NCBI RefSeq assembly: GCF_030272615.1 | Contig: NC_081406.1 | Span: 400,784,939-400,848,938 of the forward strand | DNA length: 64,000 bases | Reading direction: 5' to 3' | Origin: Cryptomeria japonica | Lineage: Eukaryota > Streptophyta > Pinopsida > Cupressales > Cupressaceae | Part shown: positions 45,438 to 55,691 of the stretch, in pieces | How positions within the stretch are numbered: the stretch's first letter is position 1 | Layout of the letters: each line of letters starts with the position of its first letter | Notes under the pieces: generated by a model | What the model saw: only the letters and a program-made list of their open reading frames with translations | Told to the model about the DNA's origin: nothing | Database searches by the model: none | Position numbers and translations under genes: made by a program

Positions 45438-46885
45438 ATATATAAGTTTCATCTTGATGTGCGTTCAAATAATAACATAAGGTAGTGTGATATGATAAGA
45501 ATATACTTCCCTTTTGGAAATGACATTGTGAATCAATATTCCAACAATGTGATAAGAATGCATTTTCACCCTTTTAGGGGAATTCCAATAGAGTGTATAC
45601 TTGCAAAAATCAATCAAATCATTAGTTATATGATAAAAATAATTTACCCTAATGAACATATTCAATTTATTAACTTAGGGTAAACACAAAAATCAGCCAT
45701 TAAATATCAAATACTATTCATTATTTTATTTGAAGTAAAGAAACATTCTAAAATGTAATTTTGAATAAAATATCTTTTATCCTTTTAAAAAAATATTTCT
45801 TTTACAATTCAAATGATAAAAAATAAATAATATTGGAATATTATTTGCAATGTAAGAATGCTATTTTCAAAATAGTGATTTAAAGTATTAAATAATAATA
45901 AAAAAATCATTATATTGAACCTCTACTGCCCATGGAGGAAATAAGTATAATCTTTCTCCACACAAAATGGCATAATCAATTTATTGACGAATGAAAATTT
46001 ACATTAGGGATAATTAGAAAAAATATTTTTTTTTAACAAAATAATCTCTTATGCAAATGTTAATAAAAATAATCTTTGCCCTCAAATAAATGTGCTTTCA
46101 CCTCTGTATATACATTAGAGCAAAGCTAAAATATCATATTTTGTAATGAAATAATTAAATTAATAAAACTGTTAGAGTAAAGATTATAAAAATATCACTT
46201 TAATAATTTACTATAGTCAAAATATTGCTCTAAGTAATTTTTTGAATTTTACAATTCGAAAAAATCAAAACGTAAAAAAATTTAATTAATAATATTTACC
46301 TAATGGAAAAGAAAATTTAAAATAATATTACCTTAATGATCTCCATCGACATAGCTCTCCATTATCAGAAAGGTATTTTTTTTATTACCCCGATGCCCGA
46401 TGACTAAAAATGAAAATGTGAACTCTCCCCATGTCTTCATCGTGGTAACTTTGGCTATTGGAGAAGGTTGTTTTATGTTATCTCGATGCTCGATGAAAAT
46501 AAGGTTAGGGTTGCTTGAGTACTATAATTTCTAATGCATCTTAATGACAAAAGAGAACATTCATCTACAATATCTAGTCTCTGTAAATTCCTGAGATGTC
46601 TTGAATAAGCCTATGATTTGCCGAAAAAAACCAATGGTCAAAACCTCCCAGATACTTTGCACATGAAGGATCACTGCCAAAGACCTTAATTATTTCACTT
46701 GCAAAATAAAGAAAGAAAGACTGATGATATAGTGTATACTGCGTCTAGATCTCCTGCAACATATTATCCATAATAATTGCCATGTTCTTACGACATACTT
46801 GTACACTCTTTCAAGAGTTTTCAATGCTCTGCTCTTCACGTAGGTAGATTCATTGTTCATGAGAGATAAATCCATATGAAGCAAG
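45438..46885. other. INS-1 right part, AT-rich, no gene
   Basis: Very AT-rich sequence (45680-46330), then a mixed stretch. A minus-strand open frame at 46690-46884 (VKSRALKTLERVYKYV) follows the GH3 fragment but does not look like GH3 and I cannot assign it. Confidence 0.45.
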
Positions 46886-46891
46886 GATGCC

Positions 46892-47262
46892 AGGTGATGG
46901 GGTGATTCTATCTATTCCTCCCGAATCTGAAATGATAAATCCTTTGAATCCAAGTGTATCTTTCAAAATCCTAGTTAAAAGGTACAGGTTTGCATAATTG
47001 TTTCTCCATTCCAACTAAAGTAAGAAACCATAACAGTTGACACACCTCTTTGCCAAAGAGTACAAGTATGGATGCATGTGAATCTGGAAAAGATCATATT
47101 GGGTTGCTAGAGTATTGTGTTCATTGACTCCTCCCTCATCATGGATCGTGACATACACCCACACAAGGTGCAAATGCATATGGAATGTCGATAGCTTTGA
47201 GTTCAAGAGCAGTAGCAGCTCCAATTCTCTTCACCAAGTCAGTATCTCTTGTTGCACCCAGT
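46892..47262 (-). pseudogene. GH3 beta-glucosidase gene fragment
   Basis: Two blocks match plant glycoside hydrolase family 3 (beta-D-glucan exohydrolase / beta-glucosidase). Block one (47262-47130) reads [19 protein letters not shown] and [17 protein letters not shown], where the family has IPYxFAPCxAVCRDPRWGR. Block two, in another frame (47125-46892), reads GGVNEHNT, LFQIHMHPYLYSLAKRC and [20 protein letters not shown], where the family has HMPAYxDSIxKGV and LKFKGFVISDWxGIDRIT. The catalytic Asp of the GFVISDW motif is kept but Trp is replaced. About 50-60 residues normally between the blocks are absent. Stops and frame changes make it a pseudogene carried inside INS-1. Confidence 0.85.
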
Positions 47263-48745
47263 CATAGTTTTTTACTAACAATCATTTTTCTTTTGATCAT
47301 GTTTATGCTTTGTCAATAAATGGTTTTCTTTAACTATAGAACTTTCTTTTGAAATTGCTTTAACCTTAGGTTTGGATTTATTAGGCATAGAGGCTTTATT
47401 ATCTCTCTTTGAAGAGCGTTATTTTTAATTTAGTACTTTTGTCAATCTTCCCTTTTAAAAACTGCATCAAACTATGCAAGAAAATAAAAAATTCAATTTC
47501 TCCTATGGCCTATTTTGGAGTAATTTCATTGCCAACTAACTAGGTATCCAAATTCCACGAAAATTGGCCAAAGTTATGATAATTGAAATAAAACATGGGT
47601 TTTATTTCAAATTTTAAGTAGCTTGCCAAATTTTGATACTTGCTTTGTAAATTGGCTTATGAGAGCTAGTTGCGGGAAATATAAATTTTAAAATAACACA
47701 TCAAACGAGCTCCGATCTCTGTAAAAATTAAAATACAAGCATTTGACATCAAAATATTAGGTGAGTTGTCCTCTGATTGTTCAAATTCAAAACTTTTTTG
47801 TGATGCATTTTTATGTCAGGATCAGTCAGAAAACAATTAAAAGGCAGGTCAAAGCTTCTCCGATTCTCATGAAATATTACAGGCACATAGTCCCATATAC
47901 CAAAGAAACTTTCACCAAACAGTTTTCCAAAATCTTTTCTGAGCGTGGAGATTTTAATCACCAAAGTTGACAACTTTTTCATCCTAAAAATTTCACTGAC
48001 AAACATCTAAAAACTGTCTTTACTTCTGCCTTCAAAAATATGAGAAACGGGCTGACGAAGATCTGAAACCTGGAAAATAGTTTTATTTCCATACAGGGAA
48101 TCATGTGGACCATTTCATCTGATATGATACCTATGCAGCCAATAGATGTTAAAATCCAAAGAGAGCACTTGGTCAACATTGTAATCCTGCAAACAACAAT
48201 TCTGAAAAAACTCCATTTGGTTTTAGCCAATGAAAAATAGAAAATAGATTCACATCACTTTGAAATTAAGCATCAGGCTTCATTAAGATGAAGATAATAT
48301 GCACAAATAATTAGTTTGACATAAGGGTTTAACAGGAAAGAGCTATCAATGCTTGAATATGAACTTTCAATTCATGATTTATACATTCTAAGAAAATGCA
48401 CATAGATTAGCCTCAAGAGAAACAAGGACTGTTATCAAGAGGATCTACAATTTGGCATAGAACATATTTATGATATACAAAATGCATATGAACAATTAAA
48501 TTGACATAATAGTGCTTAGGTGAGAATAAATTATGGTTCAAAAAGGCGTACTTGGAATGATTTTGCCTTTGCAACAACATACATACCTGGAAATCGACCA
48601 CCTTGTTCATGCACCAAACCTGGTTTATTAGAGTTGGAAATGGAAGATCCTGCTTGATTATAGATGTGACACATGCTTGAACATAGAAATATTCTTTTTG
48701 GCATGAATCTAGAACTCTAAAATTTGAAAATTTTAGGGTTCAACA
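47263..48745. other. INS-1 right end, no gene recognised
   Basis: AT-rich sequence with short frames on both strands (47749-48006, 47979-48230) that show no family motif. It ends in GGGTTCAACA, the terminus of INS-1, before the TACCT target repeat. Confidence 0.5.
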
Positions 48746-48750
48746 TACCT

Positions 48751-49620
48751 ATCAGCATAGTATTAGATAGAGATGCAAAGTTTATTGGTCATTTTTGGAA
48801 GACTTTATGGCAGAGATTGGGTACTAACTTGTCTTCCAGTTCATCCTATCATCCCCAAATGGATGGCCAAATAGAGGTGGTCAATAGAACACTTGGAAAC
48901 CTTCTTAGATGTTTGACAAAGGAGTATGGACAAGCTTCAGATCAAATCATCCATCAAGTTGAGTTTGCCTATAATGACAGTGTGAATAGATCAACTGGTA
49001 AGAGACCTTTTGAGATAGTTTATAGCCTTCATCCTAGAGGTGTTTTGGAACTCAAAGATGTTGGGAATATGGGATAGCAGAGTGGACATGCTATGGACAT
49101 GGCTCAATCCATGCAAGAGATTCATGAGCAGGTTAGGACAGCCCTACTAGACACCTCTCGAAAGATCAAAGAAAAAGTAGATGAGAAAAGAAAGGATATA
49201 CAATTTGTTGTTGGGGACTTGGTCATGGTTCATTTGAACAAAGAAAGGCTTCAGAAAGGTGTCCCTAGTAAACTTCAGATGAGGAGGATTGGACCTTGTA
49301 AGGTCTTGGCAAAGTATGGAAATGCCTACAAACTAGACCTACCCGAAGATATGGCTTTATCTCCCATATTCAATGTTGCAGATTTGGTGCAGTTTAAGGG
49401 CACACTTCCAAAAGAATGTAGTAGAGTTGCAGAGGTCCTCTCAAGCACTTTCAGACCTGCCCTTACCACCTGCAACCATGCCACAAGCAGAGCAAGTGTT
49501 AGATTCTAGAGTTCTCAAGAAGACAAGGCACACCGCCTATATGGAGCAGTTGATCAAATGAAAACACCTTCTAGCATATGAGACTAATTGGGTACCTGAA
49601 GAAAACTTTTCTAAGCTTTG
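48751..49620 (+). pseudogene. RLG-3 pol, second part: integrase core to chromodomain
   Basis: The frame resumes with ISIVLDRDAKFIGHFWKTLW, giving the second catalytic Asp, then SSSSYHPQMDGQIEVVNR with the catalytic Glu, FAYNDSVNRSTGKRPFEIVY and the C-terminal domain with DLVMVHLNKERL, RRIGPCKVLAKYGNAYKLDL. A TAG at 49075-49077 and a frame change near 49490 break it. The last part (49485-49620) reads VLDSRVLKKTR, YMEQLIK, a TGA where the chromodomain Trp should be, then ETNWVPEENFSKL. That is a chromodomain-like module, thought to steer integration to heterochromatin. The pol stop is TGA at 49618-49620. Confidence 0.9.
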
Positions 49621-49679
49621 AATTCCCCTTTCTTTTTTGCCTAAAGGAGTCACTTGACTTCTTTTTCATTGGGGGAGTA
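49621..49679 (+). promoter_or_regulatory. RLG-3 3' untranslated region with polypurine tract
   Basis: The tract TTGGGGGAG (49669-49677) lies immediately before the TGGTGGAGG start of the 3' LTR. Confidence 0.8.
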
Positions 49680-51253
49680 TGGTGGAGGAGGACCTAGCTT
49701 CTAACCATTTTATTGATGCACTTTCCAGATTTTGGTGTGATAGTCCTTATTTTCTATTAGCTTTGTGAATAATGGACTACTCATAGGTCCACATGTTTGT
49801 TGTATATGCATTTGAAGGATGATTTTCAACTAGGTTATTTGTTTGCTCAAATTTGGCCTATGAGCCCTTGTAAGCCTAAAATGACATAAATTTGCATTTT
49901 GATGTAAAATGTCTTGTAAATCCTTATTTGGCATTTAGGCATGTCATTTTAATATTATTTAGTCATCCTAAGAGGCTTAGGATGAGTGGCAATGCATAAA
50001 ATGTAAAAATGCACATTTGAGCAAAAGTTGTCATTGTTGGTCGACAATATTTTGCAACTTTTGTATTTTTTAGCACATTGGTGGTTAGGAAACCAATGAA
50101 GAGTTGGTTAGAATCCATTTGGAATATAAAATTCTCTAATAATGATTGTACATGGTTTGGAAAAAGCCTTGAGCAAGTTTGAATAGATTGTGATGACATT
50201 TTCCAGATTTTACGTTGTAATTTTCTCATCTTTTGAGCAGCAGTCCATACCAAATGGATTGACCTTGCTACTGTTCTTTCATGAATGTTTGGTGTATGAA
50301 CTAGTAGTTCTTAGAAGGTGTTTTTAATTGTTTTTAGTGCAGGTTTGAAGTGTGTTTCTGAATTTTAATTGCTCTTGGCCTGAGCAAGGGTTTAATAGCC
50401 CAGTTATGGTTCCAACTTGAAATCCCTTGAGTTTTGCTCAATAACCCTTGGGAATCAAGCTATGGAACCCTTGTATAGTTTAAATATGTTTTCTATTGGC
50501 CTAGAAGTTGTTGAGAAGAAAGTTGCCATCATTTCCTAGGCGAGCTCAATCATACCCCAGTTAGGAAAATGATTGAAATGTTGTATATGGTTGCAGGGAT
50601 GACCAGTTGTGAAGGTGCCAAGTATTTGGCATGAGAGATTAATGTGTGGCAAAGCCTATGTGAAAAGGTGGAGGTGCAATAGAGTAGAGAAAACAAAAAA
50701 CCCATTGGAGAAGACTGCTAAGTCCTACAACCCTCTATAAATGCCATTTTTGGGTTATGTACCAGTACGGACAGACCTGACTATCTCACCTAGTGGATCA
50801 AAAAGTTCATCCAAAAGGATAATCAGATCACAAAAGAAGTTGGAAGGTTATTTGAGTGATTTTTGAACAATTTCCCTAAAACCGGTAAGGTAGGGCTAAT
50901 TGGGGCTCTAGGGCTACTAGGCCTAGATAATAGGAGAAAGAGGGAACAATGAAGAAATGATGGAAAGCCAATCGAAGAACCAGTTTAATGGCATGGAAAC
51001 ACCTTTAGAACACCTATTACAACCCATGCAAGTATATCTTAGAGGATTGCATAGCTTAAAGGTTGGATTTACCCTTGTGAATCTCAACCATGCTTGAAGA
51101 AACTATTGAGCACAACTTGATAGCGAGCAAACCTAGAGAATTTGAGTGTTTTGGTTGTTACATGATAAGTGAAGAGTGGAAGGAGCCCACTAAAACATCA
51201 CCCAAGTACCTATTGAGCAAGGTGAAACTCTCGTTGAGAACCCCTCCCTGTCA
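49680..51253 (+). repeat. 3' LTR of RLG-3 (1574 bp)
   Basis: Starts TGGTGGAGGAGG and ends CCCTCCCTGTCA; collinear with 30730-32315. The LINE sequence continues directly after it. Confidence 0.92.
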
Positions 51254-51402
51254 GATTCATCCTTTCTTCCCTCTCCCTGGTTCGCCTGTCTATTGCAGGA
51301 TTTCACGCCCTCTCCTAAGTTCAAATTTAAAGTCACTCCCTTCTCCCGCTCCTGAATCACTACCCTATTTTGGATAGTGAAGGAATTGTTATAATTTAAT
51401 TT
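51254..51402 (-). pseudogene. LINE 5' end / start of ORF1 region
   Basis: This 149-bp piece between the RLG-3 LTR and the LINE TSD is the extreme 5' end of the LINE. It joins to 30729 once RLG-3 is set aside. Codons can be read (SGAGEGSDFKFELRRGR) but a start cannot be fixed. It suggests the LINE is close to full length at its 5' end. Confidence 0.6.
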
Positions 51403-51419
51403 ACAATTAGAGAATAGTT
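51403..51419. repeat. LINE TSD, right copy
   Basis: ACAATTAGAGAATAGTT, identical to 15027-15043; the RLC-2 LTR continues at 51420. Confidence 0.95.
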
Positions 51420-52454
51420 ACCATCTACATGACAACAAGATTTGTACGTGGAAAATCTATTAAAGGGAAAAACCATGGTGGGAAGCCTACCCACAGTCAG
51501 ATAATACTTCTGCAATAAGTATGTGATTACAAATTGAGGGGCCTACACTTACAGTAAGGCCAACAGCCTAGAACACATTGCACATTACAAAAGGAGTCTC
51601 ATTGACTACATAAGAAATCCAAACTACAATCCAGAAGGAAGAATGAACTGCAATAATAGCATATCCTATGCCTCAGTATAGTTCCGATTCAGTTCAATAC
51701 TGGAGGTCTTAAACCTCTTGCATAAACCCAACTTGATCACCTATGATCGACCAAATTCTCTACATGAATGATTATTACATTATTCGCTTGCATACCATGG
51801 TCTACAATGAGATCGTACACATATATATACAAACCCTAGACCTTAAACAATTAGGTCGGCCACCCAGGCAATAATACCTATTACATAATTATAAAACATG
51901 TTGGCCTAAGGCCAAAAACATATCATCCAACCCATAAGTCATCTTGGAAACACATGGAGAAGTCCCAACAATACGTTACATTAAGTTGGTCCATAACCTA
52001 GATAGCACCTGACCCAATTTAGGTCCACCCACGCTAAATAAATGATCCCAATCAGTTAAGGCTCAAAAACGATCGCCATCAACATCCTGAATCCCTACTA
52101 GAAGCCGCACCAACACCACTTATGCATAATATCAAAAGATCTTCAACAAAGCTCTGCCAATGAAACCCTCACGGAATCAATAAACCAAGCTTACCAAGAT
52201 ATAAGATAGCATCCAATGACCAAATCAATACCAACTAACTAAAAAAATATTTGAGTAGCATGAATAGCAGACCTAATCCAATTCCATAAGCCAAAGCATA
52301 CCAGAGTATACCGGATCAACATGATCTTACCAACTAGAAACCAATCATCCTACCGAGACCAACCAAATACTAGTAAACAGCCAAAGCAACTAGTGTTGAC
52401 ATCAATGACAAAACATCAATAAAACTCATAATCAATTCCTCCAAATTTCCAACA
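51420..52454 (-). repeat. RLC-2 3' LTR, second piece
   Basis: Continuation of the LTR begun at 14857. It ends on the plus strand with CCAAATTTCCAACA, the reverse complement of the LTR start. The two pieces total 1222 bp, against 1223 bp for the 5' LTR. Confidence 0.92.
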
Positions 52455-52820
52455 ATCTCTACCTTTGGCATTGATGGCAACACTAGATGTGAAAAACATC
52501 CAAGTTCAATAAATGCCAAACAAATTTCCCACACAAGAATATAGCAATGAAGTTTTGATCCATACTCTCCCTGTAGATGATATCATAGTTAAGTTATGCA
52601 AATTTCTCCCCCTAATGTATATAACTCCTTAAGTTTTTCACATGAATATCTCTCCCCCTTTGACATGAATGCCAAAGATCTAACATAAATATCAAAGAAA
52701 AATCATAAACCACTGAATCACAAGACTAAAAACTCCCCTTGAGTAGTAGCATCACCATATCAATCTAGAATGAATAATAGCTCTGATAATGTATACTGGA
52801 CTAATGCCAAATAGCATCAA
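52455..52820 (-). promoter_or_regulatory. RLC-2 3' untranslated region with polypurine tracts
   Basis: On the minus strand a polypurine tract CCAAAGGTAGAG (52457-52468, degenerate) abuts the LTR. Two further G-rich tracts occur on that strand near 52610 (TAGGGGGAG) and 52655 (CAAAGGGGGAGAG). RLC-1 shows the same multi-tract layout. Confidence 0.7.
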
Positions 52821-54599
52821 TTAGTTTTCTATCGGAGGGGCAGAAACCCCTAATCTGTCTTTGAGGTACTCAAATGATTCTTTAGGCAAAGGTTTAGTGA
52901 AGATGTCTGCAATCTGCTCTTTAGTGTTCACATAAACCAATCTAACTTCTTTCTCTTCCACCTTTTCCTTCAAAAAGTTATACTTGATAGATATGTGCTT
53001 TGTCTTAGAGTGGAATACCAATTTCTTTGATATGTCTATAGTAGCAGAGTTATCATAGTGAATAAATACCGGTTCGTTGCAATACACTTTTATGTCCTTT
53101 AACATTTTCTTCATCCATAGAACTTGTGTATAGTTAGTAGCAACAACAACATACTCAGCTTCAACAATAGATAAGGAAGTACATGACTATTTCTTTCTGA
53201 TCCATGAAATAAGTTTCTTTCCAAGAAAGAAAGCTCCACCAGAAGTGTTTTTCCAGTCATCAACATCACCTACCCAATCTGCATCTGTATATGCACATAA
53301 AGTAAAGTCATAATCTTAAGATACCACAAACCATATTTAGATGTTCCTTGTAAGTACCTAAAAATCCTTTTTACCGCACTCTCATGATTAACTCTAGGAT
53401 CACTTTGATATCTTGATGCAATGCAAACTACTTTCATTATATCTGGTCTAGCCTGAGTCAAATATAGCAAACCTCCAATCATAGACTTGTATCGTGTAGG
53501 ATTTACCGGTGCTAATTCATCTTTCTTTGTCAATTTCTCACTTGTAACCATATGAGTACTAACCGGTTTAGAATTTCCATACCAAATTTCTTCAACAACT
53601 CTCTAGCATACTTAGTTTTATAGATGAAAATAGCTTTATCAGCCTAAGTAATCTGCAAGCCTAAGAAAAATTTAATTTCCCCAATCAAAGACATCTCAAA
53701 TTCATTCTCGATATTGTTAGAAAATTCCATGCACAACTTATCTTCACCTCTAAAAATGATGTCATCAAAAAAGATCTCAATAATCAGTATATCATCAATG
53801 ATTAGTATAAAATATCTATCACCTTGAAAACTTTTGATTCTAGCACGACCACACAAATCAGTATGAATAAGATCAAGAACATCATTAGATTTGTCTTGTA
53901 TACTCTTAAAAGAGGTTCTGACCTATTTTCCCATTTGATATTCTTTACATACCAGTTTATAGGGCTTCACAATCCTAGGTATATCTCTAACTGCCTTAGT
54001 TGAACTGATCTTTACCATGCAATTAAAATTCACATGACATAGCCTTTTATGCCAAAGACAACTCTCATCAATTTGTGCAATCAAACATGTCTTCTCACCA
54101 GAATTCAAATGAAATATATTATCTTTTGTCTGAGTACCGGTAGAAATCTCCAATCCAGATCTATTAATGATCTTGCATTTTCCATCCTTGAATTGTAATT
54201 GAAATCCCTTATCCACCAACTATCCTACACTCAAAAGATTATGCCTTAAACCTTCAACATAATAAACATTATCAGTATTGTGCTTACCATGTAATGATAT
54301 GGTTCCTCTTCCTTTGATCATGCATTCTTTGTCATCTCCAAATCTAACCAGACCGCCATCAAATTCTTGCAAACATAGAAACTTCCTTTTATCTCTAGTC
54401 ATATGATGTGAACATCCACTGTCTATTACCCATTCATTCTTATCTTCAATTTTAGTAGCAATGGCCTTTTCTTCAGGTAGATTCTCTTCTAGTACTGGAT
54501 CATCTTCCTTGATAGCCAGGAACACCCATTCCTTTCCATTATCAGAACTACTAGCAACATCTTGTCCTGGTTCATCATCATAATCAGTCACACCTTCCT
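52821..54599 (-). pseudogene. RLC-2 pol with large internal deletion
   Basis: The protease is well kept (EWVIDSGCSHHMT near 54420, active D-S-G present), followed by RFGDDKECMIKGRGTISL and a TAG near 54219. The integrase zinc region reads LWHKRLCHVNFNCMVK and KPYKLVCKEYQMGK, with a Cys lost. Then, within the 70-codon frame 53644-53856, integrase codons FILIIDD run straight into RT codons ILIIEIFFDDIIF. The integrase core and the first half of RT are missing, about 1.4 kb compared with RLC-1. RT also has FFDD for FVDD. RNase H (52821-53114 plus earlier pieces) ends IFTKPLPKESFEYLKDRLG. Confidence 0.92.
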
Positions 54600-55634
54600 C
54601 ATCAGCAAAGTAACATGATTTATCTATGTTTCTCCTATACTTATGCTTGTTCTAATATTCAGGGTTAGGCTTAAAATATCTTCTAGCTCTTTCTTCAAAT
54701 CTTGAATTCCTTTAAGGACATCTAGATGCAAAATGACTTATCTTTTTACATGCAAAACATTTCAAGGGTAATTTTCCTTCATACTTACTTCCTACCAGTC
54801 CTTTAGGTATTCTTCTAGCAAATAGGGTTTCAAGTTGCTCAAATTTTTCATCTTCCCTCTTCACATCTTCCAATTCCTTTGCATACAATTCTTTCAAATC
54901 TTGCTTGTTGGTTGATGATGTAAATGCATGAAAAGCAGGTCTAGACTTCATAGCTCCAGAAGGTCCAAATTCTTCAAGCTCAAAAGAAAATAATCTCCCA
55001 ACCAAGGTATCCCTATTGACAAAAGTATTAGCCATTGTTCTCAAATGATTAATTTCAATAGTCTTCATCTTATAAGCTGGTGGTAAAGATCTCAGAACTT
55101 TAGAAACTATTTCATCTTCACTCAGAGATCCACCACAACATTGAATTCCCATGACAATTTCATTTATCCTTTCCATAAATGCAGTAATCCTTTCATCTTC
55201 TTCCATATTCAAAGTGTCATATCTCACCCAGTAACCATCAAGTTTAGCAATCTTAATAGTAGGGTCACCTTCATTTAGTCTCCAACTTGTCCCATATATC
55301 TTTTGTTGTTGATTTGTTAGTCAATCTCATTATTTGTTGATCAGAAAGTGCACACAAGAGGGCTTATCTAGCTCTACAATCATTCTCAAGCTCCTTATCC
55401 AAGTTTGCTGGAGGAGGTTTGCCGGAGGAGGTTTGTTGGAGGAGGTTTTCCAGATGTCGGATTAAAAGGGGTTACACCATTCTCAATGATCTCCCAGATA
55501 TCCTTACCAAGACAATGCAGATGAGTCTCCATCCAAATCTTCCATAGTCTGTATTTTGTTCCATCAAGACTAGGAATTTCTCTCCAGAAGATAGTTGCAG
55601 ATGAACTAGATGAACTTGAATTGTTAGATTCCAT
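54600..55634 (-). pseudogene. RLC-2 gag (broken)
   Basis: The start Met at 55634 begins a poly-Ser N-terminus (MESNNSSSSSSSATIFWRE), then IPSLDGTKYRLWKIWME and GKDIWEIIENGVTPF, the Copia gag signature. Frameshifts near 55400 and 55270 follow. The frame 54712-55227 then holds RITAFMERINEIVMGIQCC, VSKVLRSLPPAYK and a zinc knuckle CFACKKISHFASRC in which the usual Gly before His is Ser. It is the counterpart of RLC-1 gag at 10626-11516. Confidence 0.9.
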
Positions 55635-55677
55635 AGGATCTTCCTCAAGTGGTTAAGCTTTTGTAGAGAGGACCAGA

Positions 55678-55689
55678 GCTCTGATACCA
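55678..55689 (-). promoter_or_regulatory. Primer-binding site of RLC-2
   Basis: On the minus strand TGGTATCAGAGC lies two bases from the 5' LTR. Confidence 0.9.
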
Positions 55690-55691
55690 AT

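Larger units (their letters stand above)
36082..48745. mobile_element. INS-1: unclassified TG...CA insertion in RLG-3 integrase
   Basis: It begins TGTTGGTTCCC and ends GGGTTCAACA, with the 5-bp TSD TACCT on both sides (36077-36081 and 48746-48750). Joining the flanks at one TACCT restores the integrase codons for HGLPISIVLDRD, so the boundaries are exact. NA-1 sits inside it; without NA-1 it is about 4.6 kb. TG...CA ends and a 5-bp TSD suggest a non-autonomous LTR-type element, but I could not find a direct terminal repeat by eye. Its only recognised content is a GH3 beta-glucosidase fragment. A DNA transposon with short imperfect inverted ends is the alternative. Confidence 0.75.
30730..51253 (+). 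mobile_element. RLG-3: chromodomain Gypsy element (chromovirus)
   Basis: LTRs at 30730-32315 (1586 bp) and 49680-51253 (1574 bp) enclose gag, protease, RT, RNase H, integrase and a chromodomain-like end, the order of a plant chromovirus. The probable TSD is GATTG (30725-30729) against GATTC (51254-51258), four of five matching. INS-1 (36082-48745) later split its integrase. Without INS-1 the element is about 7.9 kb. LTR copies differ more than those of RLC-3 in their first 140 bp, so RLG-3 looks older, as its position outside INS-1 and NA-1 requires. Confidence 0.93.
15044..51402 (-). mobile_element. LINE (L1-type) retrotransposon, twice interrupted
   Basis: A 17-bp perfect TSD, ACAATTAGAGAATAGTT (15027-15043 and 51403-51419), brackets it, as expected for target-primed reverse transcription. 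On the minus strand the order is 5' end (51402), ORF1, endonuclease, reverse transcriptase, zinc-binding segment, RNase H and a further downstream ORF, ending near 15044. RLC-3 (22473-30079) and RLG-3 (30730-51253) are later insertions. Without them and their duplicated sites the LINE is about 8.2 kb, long for a plant L1, and the extra length is the downstream ORF region. Only TTTTT (15042-15046) remains of a possible poly(A) tail. Confidence 0.92.

Noticed and set aside
47979-48230. Further GH3 exon in INS-1
   Set aside because: The frame shows none of the GH3 C-terminal motifs, so I kept the GH3 call to 46892-47262.
36082-48745. INS-1 as a Mutator- or hAT-type DNA transposon
   Set aside because: The TSD is 5 bp, not 8-9 bp, and the ends are TG...CA with only a few bases of inverted match.
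51090-51377. 95-codon ORF on the plus strand
   Set aside because: It crosses the RLG-3 LTR / LINE boundary and reads the LINE antisense, so it is a chance frame.
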